From DATBLQ01 sp036555325 (GTDB lineage: Bacteria > Pseudomonadota > Alphaproteobacteria > Rhizobiales > Aestuariivirgaceae): 64,000 nucleotides of DNA. Made by a program: the position numbers and the translations under genes. The DNA lies in NCBI GenBank assembly GCA_036555325.1, contig DATBLQ010000028.1, positions 1 through 64,000 of the forward strand, read 5' to 3'. Position 1 is the stretch's first letter. Each line of letters opens with the position of its first letter. The notes under the pieces are model-generated. The model did not search any database and was not told where the DNA came from. It saw only the letters and a program-made list of their open reading frames with translations. Positions 16,121 to 24,082 of this stretch are shown here, one piece after another.

Positions 16121-17385
16121 AGAAGGCACGGATACTTCTCGATGATTGCTTTCTTCACGACAGCGAGCGATTGGGGCACGATGAGGCGATCGACCTAATC
16201 CTCGAACGGGTAAGAAGGATCGCCACCAGCGAGATCGTCAAGCTCGAGGACGTTCCAGGGCGCGTCATCGCAGAAGATTTGATAGCGCCAAAGGATGTGC
16301 CGAGCTTTGCCAATGCGGCGGTCGACGGCTATGCCTTCGCGCACACTTCGCTTAGGGGCGGCGATACCAGACTGAAAGTGGTGGCAAGGATCGCGGCAGG
16401 GCAGGAGGCAAGGACCGCGATCAAGCGGGGAGAAGCTGTGCGCATTTTTACCGGCGCCGCCATCCCTGAAGGAGCGGATACGTGCATCATGCAGGAGGAT
16501 GTCGCCCTCGAGGGCGATTGCATCGTTGTACGCCAGGGATTGAAGCGCGGAGCCAATCTGCGCAAGGCGGGGGAGGATCTGAAATCGGGCGAGGTCGTGG
16601 TTCGGGCGGGGGAGACTTTGCGCCCACAGGAGGTCGCAGCAATCGCTTCAATCGGGAGAGACAGGGTTGCATGTTTTGAGAGGCTTAAAGTTGCTCTCAT
16701 CTCTACGGGCAACGAACTATCAAGGCCGGGCGAGAGTCTCGGGCGCAGCGGTGTGTTCGACGCAAACTATTTCATGTTGCGGGGCCTGGTCGCAACGGCA
16801 GGGGGACGGGTGGAGGATTACGGTATCGTTGCGGATGAACGCAATGCCGTTGAGAGGGTGATTGAGAGGGCCACGGCGAACAGCGATGTGATCCTATCGA
16901 CTGGCGGCGTCAGCCGCGGCGAGGCGGATCATATCGTACGGGCCATAATGGAAAGGGGCGTGCTGCATGGCTGGCAAATAGCCGTCAAGCCGGGGCGGCC
17001 GCTTGCCATCGGACAAATCGGAGACAAGGTTTTTCTCGGACTCCCAGGGAATCCGGTAGCCGTTTATGTGACTTTCGTTCTCTATGCGTTGCCGGTATTT
17101 GCCCAGCTGCAGGGAAGGATTTGGCGTCCGCCGCAGCGCTACCCGATAGAGGCAGGATTTGCATTTGCGGGCAAGAAGGCCGGACGCCGCGAATTCTGGC
17201 GAGGATGGGTCGAGCACACTAAGGGCGGTGTAAGGGTGAAGAAATTTCCGCGTGATGGGTCGGGGCTGATCAGCGGCCTGCGGCAGGCGACAGGCCTGAT
17301 CGAAATTCCGGAGCACGTGACCGATGTAGCTGAGGGAGACATGGTGGCATTCATCCCATTTGCCGAGTTCGGAGTTAGCCGTTGA
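16117..17385 (+). CDS. moeA: Molybdopterin molybdenumtransferase MoeA
   Basis: A 422-residue protein that inserts molybdate into adenylylated molybdopterin. Family segments are visible: VPSFANAAVDGYAFA in the N-terminal domain, EGADTCIMQEDV, STGNEL, and the MPT-binding STGGVSRGEADH followed by KPGRPLAIGQI and GLPGNPVAVYVTF. Length is normal. It overlaps mobB by ATGA and the following DUF924 gene by TTGA. With mobA, mobB and fdhD it supplies the late cofactor steps next to the enzyme that consumes the product. The early genes (moaA, moaC, moaD, moaE) are not in the window. Confidence 0.94.
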   Translation: MKKARILLDDCFLHDSERLGHDEAIDLILERVRRIATSEIVKLEDVPGRVIAEDLIAPKDVPSFANAAVDGYAFAHTSLRGGDTRLKVVARIAAGQEARTAIKRGEAVRIFTGAAIPEGADTCIMQEDVALEGDCIVVRQGLKRGANLRKAGEDLKSGEVVVRAGETLRPQEVAAIASIGRDRVACFERLKVALISTGNELSRPGESLGRSGVFDANYFMLRGLVATAGGRVEDYGIVADERNAVERVIERATANSDVILSTGGVSRGEADHIVRAIMERGVLHGWQIAVKPGRPLAIGQIGDKVFLGLPGNPVAVYVTFVLYALPVFAQLQGRIWRPPQRYPIEAGFAFAGKKAGRREFWRGWVEHTKGGVRVKKFPRDGSGLISGLRQATGLIEIPEHVTDVAEGDMVAFIPFAEFGVSR

Positions 17386-17918
17386 CGCCCGCTGATATCA
17401 TCGGGTTCTGGGTGGCCGCAGGCGAAAGCAAATGGTTCGCCAGGGATAGTGCCTTCGATGGAATGCTGTCGGTGAAGTTTGGAGGCGCGCTTACTAGGGG
17501 GCGCGAGGGCAAGTTTGCTGAATGGGCAGAGAATGCGGATGGGGCGCTCGCCCTCGTCATTCTGCTCGATCAGTTCTCCCGCAACATATATCGTGGCAGT
17601 CCGCTCATGTTTACTCAGGACCTTCAAGCGTTGAGGGTGGCGCGACAAGCGATCGCTAGAGGCTTTCACCAGAAGATGCCGGCGAGCTCAGCACGATGGT
17701 TCGTCATGCCGTTCGAACATGCTGAAGATGTCGAGGCTCAATGGCGGGCGGTCGGGTTGCTGCAGGCAATGGGCCTCAACGAAATGGTGCCATGGGCGCG
17801 GCTTCACCTCGATGTCATCCAGAGATTCGGGCGCTTCCCGCATCGCAACCGGGTGCTGGGGCGCCAATCCACGCCAGAGGAACTGGCGTTTCTGGCGAGC
17901 GGTGGATTTGCGGGATAG
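17382..17918 (+). CDS. DUF924 family protein
   Basis: A 178-residue protein of the widespread, uncharacterised DUF924 family. It shows the usual opening (DIIGFWVAAGESKWFARDSAFD), the middle QFSRNIYRGSPLMFTQD, and the segment FVMPFEHAEDVEAQ; these are typical of the all-helical, TPR-like fold assigned to the family. It starts with TTG embedded in the moeA stop (TTGA) and is the last gene of the formate dehydrogenase/cofactor operon. The tight overlap suggests it is translated with moeA, but no link to cofactor metabolism is established. Confidence 0.85.
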   Translation: MTPADIIGFWVAAGESKWFARDSAFDGMLSVKFGGALTRGREGKFAEWAENADGALALVILLDQFSRNIYRGSPLMFTQDLQALRVARQAIARGFHQKMPASSARWFVMPFEHAEDVEAQWRAVGLLQAMGLNEMVPWARLHLDVIQRFGRFPHRNRVLGRQSTPEELAFLASGGFAG

Positions 17919-18024
17919 TGTCGGAAACACGTGCGAGCTGGTCGCCCCGCTGCGCTGGTGATTGAATTTCGCTCACTAATGTGACGATCATTGCAGCATC
18001 GGCTTAGAGACGGAGTGGCTTCAG

Positions 18025-20535
18025 ATGAAATCACAGGCACGGGTGGTGGTGATCGGGGGCGGCGTGGTGGGCGTCTCGACGCTCTACCATCTGGTGAAGA
18101 AAGGATGGAGCGATGTGGTGCTCGTCGAACGCAGAGAGCTTACATCCGGCTCCACGTGGCACGCTGCGGGTCTCTTACCACTTTTCAACCTTTCCTATTC
18201 GGTGGGGCAAATGCACAAATACTCGGTCAATCTCTACAAGAAACTGGAGGCGGAGACCGGACAGCACGTCGGCTTTAAGGTGGTTTCCAATATCAGGCTG
18301 GCACGGACAAAGGACCGGTGGGATGAGTTCATGTATTACGCCGGGGTAGCGGAAACGATCGGGGTCAAGGTCAATGTGCTTACGCCCCGGGACGTGAAGG
18401 AAATCTGGCCGCTTTGCCAAACGGAGGATATTGTCGGTGCCATCCAGCATCCGGAGGATGGATACATCCAGCCCGCCGACTTGACGCAAGCCCTGGCCAA
18501 GGGCGCACGGGCTGGCGGTGCTGAAATCAACCGTTACACGACCGTAATGGCACTTGAGCGAAAGCCATCCGGGGAGTGGCTGGTCAAGACCGACAAAGGC
18601 GACATCACCGCGGAGCATGTGGTTTCGGCGACGGGCAATTTCGTTCGCCGGACGGGAGAAATGCTTGGACTCGACATTCCGGTCATTCCGGTCGAGCACC
18701 AGTATATCGTCACGGAACCTCATCCCGATATCGTGGCGCGGCAGCAACAAGGCTTGCCGGAAATGGGCGTGCTCAGGGAGGCCGATTCAAGCTGGTACAT
18801 GCGGGAGGAAAATGCAGGCCTACTTCTCGGTCCTTACGAAAGCGGGGCACCTTGCTGTTATCTCGACGGTCCTGACAAGGAGGCCGAGTATGAGCTGTTT
18901 CAGGAAGATCTCGACAGACTTGCCCCGCATATTGAAACTGCAATCACGCGCGTGCCGGCCTTCGGCGAAGTAGGGATCAAAAAGGTTTATAACGGAGCTA
19001 TTGCCTATACGCCGGACGGATCGCCGGTGATCGGGCCGGCCTGGGATGTAAAGAACGTCTGGCTCAATGAAGGCCACAGTTTCGGGGTGACTGCGGCAGG
19101 CGGTGCCGGCTGGCAACTTGCCGAATGGATCGTCGAAGGCGAACCCACAATCGACATGATGGGCGTTGATCCGAGGAGATTCGGGCCTTATGCGTCGCGC
19201 GGCTATCTGAAGGCAAAAAACGAGGAAGCATATCGCAACGTATTCACCCCGCATTATCCAGACGAAGAGCGGGCGGAGGCACGGCCGCTGAAGCGCACTC
19301 CCTGCTATGAGCGGATGAAGGCGCTGGGAGCGGTGTTTGGAAGCATCTACGGTTGGGAACGACCGGGATGGTTCGCACCACCAAACTACTCGCTGTCGGA
19401 TGGTGAATTAAACGCTCCGAAAAACGTGCTCCTAAATCACAATCATGCCCCCGCGGTGGATGGCAGGATCAAGGAAAAATGGTCGTTCAGGCGGTCGAAT
19501 TATTTTTTGCATGTCGGAAACGAATGCAAGAACGTTGCCGACAACGTCGGCCTTCTGGACATGTCGGCATTCGCCAAATACGAGGTTTCCGGACCCAAAG
19601 CGGAGGAATGGCTCGACTCGCTGCTGGCCAACCGCATTCCAAGAAAAGTGGGCCGTCTTGGCCTGTGTCATCTTCTGTCACAGAACGGCGGGGTGAGATC
19701 GGAGTTCACGGTTTGCCGAACCGGTGCTGAACGGTTTTATCTCGTCGGTGCCGGCGCCTTCGAACGCCATGACTTCGACACGCTCTGCAAGCTGCTGCCG
19801 GCGACGGGAGTTCAGCTGCAAAAGATCACCACGCAAATAGGAGTATTGGTGCTGGCCGGACCGCGTTCGCGTGAACTCTTGCAGAAGCTCACCGACAACG
19901 ATCTCTCGACGGCGAAGTTTCCGTGGCTTTCAGCACAGTTCATCAATGTCGGAATCGCCCAGGCGCAGGCGCTAAGGGTCAACTTCGTGGGCGAGCTTGG
20001 ATTCGAGCTGCATCACCCGATCGAGATGCAGAACACAATATTCGATCTCATCATAGATGCGGGTGCGGGAATGGGCATCAAGCCATTTGGAATCAAGGCC
20101 ATGGATTCACTGAGGCTGGAAAAATCCTATCGTCTCATCCCGCGCGAGTTGTCGATCGAATATGCAGCGCTCGAATCGGGTCTCGACCGTTTCGTGCACC
20201 TGAACAAGGGAGAGTTCATCGGCCGGGATGCGCTCGTTGAGTGGCAACAGAGAGGATTTAGCAATCGATTCGTTACCATGGAAGTGCACGGAATTTCCGA
20301 CGCCGATGCCCGGGGCAACGAACCTATCTACAACAAGAAAGGCAAGTTGATTGGACGCTGTACGTCCGGCGGATACGGGTGGCGGATCAACAAATCGCTG
20401 GCGCTTGGCATGGTGAGGCCCGAGTTTGGCGAGGAAGGCAGCGAGATCGAGGTGAAGATCCTGGGAGATATATACGGCGCTACGGTTGTGGGAGAATCGC
20501 CGTTCGATCCGGAGAATTCGCGTCTCAGAGCTTGA
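18025..20535 (+). CDS. FAD-dependent sarcosine/dimethylglycine dehydrogenase-like oxidoreductase with GcvT domain
   Basis: An 836-residue two-part enzyme. The N-terminal half is a D-amino-acid-oxidase-type flavoprotein: dinucleotide motif VVIGGGVVGVST at residues 8-19 and SGSTWHAAG at 41-49, where H46 matches the histidine that binds FAD covalently in dimethylglycine and sarcosine dehydrogenases. From about residue 430 the C-terminal half is GcvT-like (aminomethyltransferase), which captures formaldehyde on tetrahydrofolate. It should oxidise an N-methyl amine or amino acid and yield methylene-THF; the precise substrate is uncertain. It is convergent with the formate-THF ligase gene and follows the formate dehydrogenase operon, in line with C1 metabolism. 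Confidence 0.88.
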   Translation: MKSQARVVVIGGGVVGVSTLYHLVKKGWSDVVLVERRELTSGSTWHAAGLLPLFNLSYSVGQMHKYSVNLYKKLEAETGQHVGFKVVSNIRLARTKDRWDEFMYYAGVAETIGVKVNVLTPRDVKEIWPLCQTEDIVGAIQHPEDGYIQPADLTQALAKGARAGGAEINRYTTVMALERKPSGEWLVKTDKGDITAEHVVSATGNFVRRTGEMLGLDIPVIPVEHQYIVTEPHPDIVARQQQGLPEMGVLREADSSWYMREENAGLLLGPYESGAPCCYLDGPDKEAEYELFQEDLDRLAPHIETAITRVPAFGEVGIKKVYNGAIAYTPDGSPVIGPAWDVKNVWLNEGHSFGVTAAGGAGWQLAEWIVEGEPTIDMMGVDPRRFGPYASRGYLKAKNEEAYRNVFTPHYPDEERAEARPLKRTPCYERMKALGAVFGSIYGWERPGWFAPPNYSLSDGELNAPKNVLLNHNHAPAVDGRIKEKWSFRRSNYFLHVGNECKNVADNVGLLDMSAFAKYEVSGPKAEEWLDSLLANRIPRKVGRLGLCHLLSQNGGVRSEFTVCRTGAERFYLVGAGAFERHDFDTLCKLLPATGVQLQKITTQIGVLVLAGPRSRELLQKLTDNDLSTAKFPWLSAQFINVGIAQAQALRVNFVGELGFELHHPIEMQNTIFDLIIDAGAGMGIKPFGIKAMDSLRLEKSYRLIPRELSIEYAALESGLDRFVHLNKGEFIGRDALVEWQQRGFSNRFVTMEVHGISDADARGNEPIYNKKGKLIGRCTSGGYGWRINKSLALGMVRPEFGEEGSEIEVKILGDIYGATVVGESPFDPENSRLRA

Positions 20536-20569
20536 GCGTGCGGCAACCGTCGGGCGCGGCTGTCACCTA

Positions 20570-22249
20570 TCAGAAGAGGCCGACAATGCGTCCGGCCTCG
20601 TCCAATCCAATCACCTCGGCTGAAGGAGCCTTCGGCAGGCCCGGCATCGTCATGATGTCCCCGCAGATCACAACAACGAACTCGGCACCGGCAGAGAGGC
20701 GCACCTCGCGAATTGGCACAACATGTCCGGTTGGGGCTCCTTTGAGATTGGGATCGGTTGAAAAGGAATATTGCGTCTTGGCCATGCAGATCGGGAATCT
20801 GCCATAACCCGAGGCTTCAAAGGACTTGAGCTGGTCGCGTATGTTTTTGTCCGCGACGATATCCTCGGCGCGATAGATTTCCCGGGCAATGGTCTTGATC
20901 TTGTCCCATAGGGAAATGTCATCACCATAGATGGGCTTGAACTGGCTCGCACCCTTGTCGGCGAGGATAGCAACGTGGCGAGCCAAAGCTTCGGCACCGC
21001 GCGAGCCTTCCGCCCAGTGAGTGCATTTGAACGCGTCGACACCGTGGTCGCGGCAAAAGTCCTTGACAGCTTCAACTTCGGCGTCGGTATCAGTCAAGAA
21101 GTGGTTCACGGCAACCGCGATCGGTACGCCGAACTTCTTGATGTTCTCGACGTGGCGGCCGAGATTGGCAAGTCCCTTTTTGAGAGCTGCGAGATTCTCA
21201 AGTTTAAGGTTGTCCTTAGCAATGCCACCGTGCATCTTCAGTGCACGGATGGTTGCGACGACGACGGCCGCTGCAGGATTGAGTTTTGCTTTGCGACACT
21301 TTATGTCGAAGAATTTCTCCGCTCCGAGATCGGCACCGAAACCAGCTTCGGTCACCACGTAGTCACTGAGCTTGAGCGCGGCCCTGGTGGCCATGACGGA
21401 ATTACAGCCGTGGGCAATGTTGGCAAACGGGCCGCCGTGGACGAACGCCGGGTTGTTTTCCAAGGTTTGAACGAGGTTGGGCATAAGGGCGTCTTTGAGC
21501 AGAACGGTCATAGCTCCGGGCGCCTTCAGATCCTTGGCGAAGACCTGCCCGCGGTCGCGCCGCGCTGCAACGACAATCTGGCCAAGCCGGCGCTCGAGGT
21601 CTGCGAGCGAGGTTGACAGGCAGAGGATTGCCATGATCTCGGAGGCGACGGTTATGTCGAAGCCGGCCTCGCGCGGGTAACCGTTGGCAACACCGCCCAG
21701 GGAACAGACGATCTGGCGCAGGGCGCGATCGTTCATGTCGAGGACTCGGCGCCAGGAAACGCGTCTTGAATCAATAGCCAGTTCGTTTCCCCAATAAAGA
21801 TGATTGTCAATGATGGCGGCGAGGAGATTGTGGGCAGAGGTAATGGCGTGAAAATCACCGGTGAAATGGAGATTGATATCCTCCATGGGAACGATTTGCG
21901 AGTAACCGCCGCCAGCCGCACCTCCTTTCATGCCGAAACAGGGGCCCAACGATGGCTCGCGCAGACAAATCATGGCCTTCTTGCCGATGGAATTCAGGCC
22001 GTCTCCAAGACCCACAGTCGTCGTGGTCTTGCCCTCGCCGGCGGGCGTTGGGTTGATGGCGGTGACCAGAATCAACTTGCCATCGGGATTTGCATTGAGG
22101 CTGTCGATGTAGTCGAGATCGATCTTGGCCTTGGTATGACCGAAGGGGATGAGACGATCGTCAGGGATGCCCAGTTTTCTGCCGATTTCGACAATCGGCA
22201 GCAACTTGGCTTGGCGGGCGATTTCGATGTCGCTCTTTAGGCTAACCAT
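20570..22249 (-). CDS. fhs: Formate-tetrahydrofolate ligase
   Basis: A 559-residue enzyme (also called FtfL) that makes 10-formyl-THF from formate, THF and ATP, and can run in reverse. The P-loop TPAGEGKTT is at residues 68-76, and other family blocks are seen: REPSLGPCFGMKGGAAGGGYSQ (about 97-118), GGVANGYPREAGFDITVASEIMA, TEAGFGADLGAEKFFDIKCR and PKAPSAEVIG near the end. Start ATG is preceded by GGAG. In methylotrophs it links formate to serine-cycle assimilation. It faces the N-methyl dehydrogenase gene and is divergent from the GGT-like gene. Confidence 0.97.
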   Translation of the reverse strand: MVSLKSDIEIARQAKLLPIVEIGRKLGIPDDRLIPFGHTKAKIDLDYIDSLNANPDGKLILVTAINPTPAGEGKTTTTVGLGDGLNSIGKKAMICLREPSLGPCFGMKGGAAGGGYSQIVPMEDINLHFTGDFHAITSAHNLLAAIIDNHLYWGNELAIDSRRVSWRRVLDMNDRALRQIVCSLGGVANGYPREAGFDITVASEIMAILCLSTSLADLERRLGQIVVAARRDRGQVFAKDLKAPGAMTVLLKDALMPNLVQTLENNPAFVHGGPFANIAHGCNSVMATRAALKLSDYVVTEAGFGADLGAEKFFDIKCRKAKLNPAAAVVVATIRALKMHGGIAKDNLKLENLAALKKGLANLGRHVENIKKFGVPIAVAVNHFLTDTDAEVEAVKDFCRDHGVDAFKCTHWAEGSRGAEALARHVAILADKGASQFKPIYGDDISLWDKIKTIAREIYRAEDIVADKNIRDQLKSFEASGYGRFPICMAKTQYSFSTDPNLKGAPTGHVVPIREVRLSAGAEFVVVICGDIMTMPGLPKAPSAEVIGLDEAGRIVGLF

Positions 22250-22437
22250 TGACGAGACTCCATTTGGGAGGCCACAAATCAGATATAGCGGTCGTGCCAG
22301 GCCGCCGGTTCCGGCTGCGACGCTTTTTGGGAAATCGCGACCAGTATCGACCGAGGGTGCCGTTTTTGCAGACCTACGTTGACCGAAAGGCTTGCGACTT
22401 TACTGTTTACGACTTGTGGTGCAATAGGGACTAGCCC

Positions 22438-24024
22438 ATGCGAAATTTCCAATTGCCGGGCCGTTCGACAGTGCATTCGACTGGCGGCATGGCCGCAACT
22501 TCCTCGGTGCTGGCGACACTTGCGGCAATCGATGTGCTGAAAGCGGGCGGAAATGCCGTCGATGCCTCGGTCACAGCATCGGCCGTGCTGTGCATTACCG
22601 AACCTCACATGACCGGTATCGGAGGAGATTGCTTCGCTCTTGTCGGGCAGAATGATGGGACGATTGCGGGACTGAACGGCTCGGGCCGGGCTGCAATGGC
22701 CGCAGATGGGGACTGGCTGAAGCGGTTGAAGCCGAGTGAGTTCGATCCGCATGGGGTTCATTCGGTCACGGTTCCGGGGGCGGTCGATGCGTGGAGCACT
22801 CTGCTCGATCGTTACGGCACAATAAGCCTTGGCCAGGCGCTGCAACCCGCGATCCGGCTGGCGGAGGAGGGAGTGCCAGTGAGCCCGCGCGTGGCATCCG
22901 ACTGGGCGAAAGAAAGCGATCGGCTGAGACACAGCGAGGAAGGACGGATGCATCTCCTGTTGCACGGCAAGGCTCCGAGAACCGGCGAAGTCATGCGTTT
23001 TCCGGCATTGGCAAGGACTCTACAGATTATCGCCAAAGAGGGGCGGGACGGATTTTACTGCGGAGAGCCGGCCAAAGATATCGTGGCGCATCTCAAACCA
23101 CTCGGTGGACTTTTGACAATAGAGGATTTTGAACGGACGAAGGCTGACTGGGTCGAACCCCTGACGACCCAATTCCAGGACCACGACATCGTCGAGCTAC
23201 CGCCTAATGGGCAGGGGATCACCACGCTTATCGCGCTCAACATATTGCGCCAGTTCGAGCTCGACCGGCACGCGGCGGACAGCGCAGAGCGAATTCATCT
23301 GGAAGTGGAGGCCATGCGGCTGGCGTGGATGTACCGCAATCGTCATGTGGCAGATATGGACTGGGTCGATCTGCCGCTCGAAAAGCTATTGAGCGCGGCG
23401 ACGGCCGAGCGGTTAGCAAGTCGGATATCCGATCGGCGAACGATGAGCGGTCCAGAAGGGCTTCCAGCAATGCCGTCGTCGGATACGGTCTATCTCAGCA
23501 TCGTTGACAGTCGGCGAATGGCGGTGTCGTTCATAAACTCGCTCTATGATTCCTTTGGATCGAGCATCGTCACGCGCAGGACCGGGATCGCACTGCAGAA
23601 CAGAGGCGCGTGTTTCGTCACCGATCCCACGCATCCAAACTGCATCGGACCGGGAAAGAGGCCGTTGCATACGCTCATGCCGGGGATGATTAGGAAGAAC
23701 GGGCGCATCCGACATTCGTTCGGCGTCATGGGAGGCTCCTATCAGCCCATGGGTCACTTGTCGGTTGCCGTGAACCGGCTCACCTACGACATGGACGTGC
23801 AGGAAGCCCTTGACTTTCCGCGGTATTTTCATACCGACGGCATGCTTGTCATCGAGCACGGCGTGGCGGAAGAGACGGCCAGAAATCTCGAGGATAAGGG
23901 CCACCGGGTTGTGCGCGCCGCAGAGCCCTTAGGGGGCGGACAAATGATTGAAATCGACTACGGCTCAGGAACCCTGGTCGGAGGGTCGGATCCGCGCAAG
24001 GACGGCTTGGCGCTGGGATACTAG
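22438..24024 (+). CDS. Gamma-glutamyltransferase-family Ntn-hydrolase, probably cytoplasmic
   Basis: A 528-residue member of the GGT superfamily, which self-cleaves before a nucleophilic threonine to form two chains. The N-terminal segments GGMAATSS and TGIGGDCFALV are typical. The nucleophile is T350 in SDTVYLSIVD; classical GGT has TTH at this site, so the histidine is replaced by tyrosine. The later blocks GSSIVTRRTGIALQNRGACF and LGGGQM are present. No signal peptide is visible, unlike periplasmic glutathione-degrading GGT. It could act on gamma-glutamyl compounds or be an acylase; the substrate is open. It is divergent from formate-THF ligase. Confidence 0.85.
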   Translation: MRNFQLPGRSTVHSTGGMAATSSVLATLAAIDVLKAGGNAVDASVTASAVLCITEPHMTGIGGDCFALVGQNDGTIAGLNGSGRAAMAADGDWLKRLKPSEFDPHGVHSVTVPGAVDAWSTLLDRYGTISLGQALQPAIRLAEEGVPVSPRVASDWAKESDRLRHSEEGRMHLLLHGKAPRTGEVMRFPALARTLQIIAKEGRDGFYCGEPAKDIVAHLKPLGGLLTIEDFERTKADWVEPLTTQFQDHDIVELPPNGQGITTLIALNILRQFELDRHAADSAERIHLEVEAMRLAWMYRNRHVADMDWVDLPLEKLLSAATAERLASRISDRRTMSGPEGLPAMPSSDTVYLSIVDSRRMAVSFINSLYDSFGSSIVTRRTGIALQNRGACFVTDPTHPNCIGPGKRPLHTLMPGMIRKNGRIRHSFGVMGGSYQPMGHLSVAVNRLTYDMDVQEALDFPRYFHTDGMLVIEHGVAEETARNLEDKGHRVVRAAEPLGGGQMIEIDYGSGTLVGGSDPRKDGLALGY

Positions 24025-24082
24025 GTTCCTTTTGCGTTTGTTTACGATTGATCCCTTAACCTTCGAGTTGCTGCCCTAGGTC

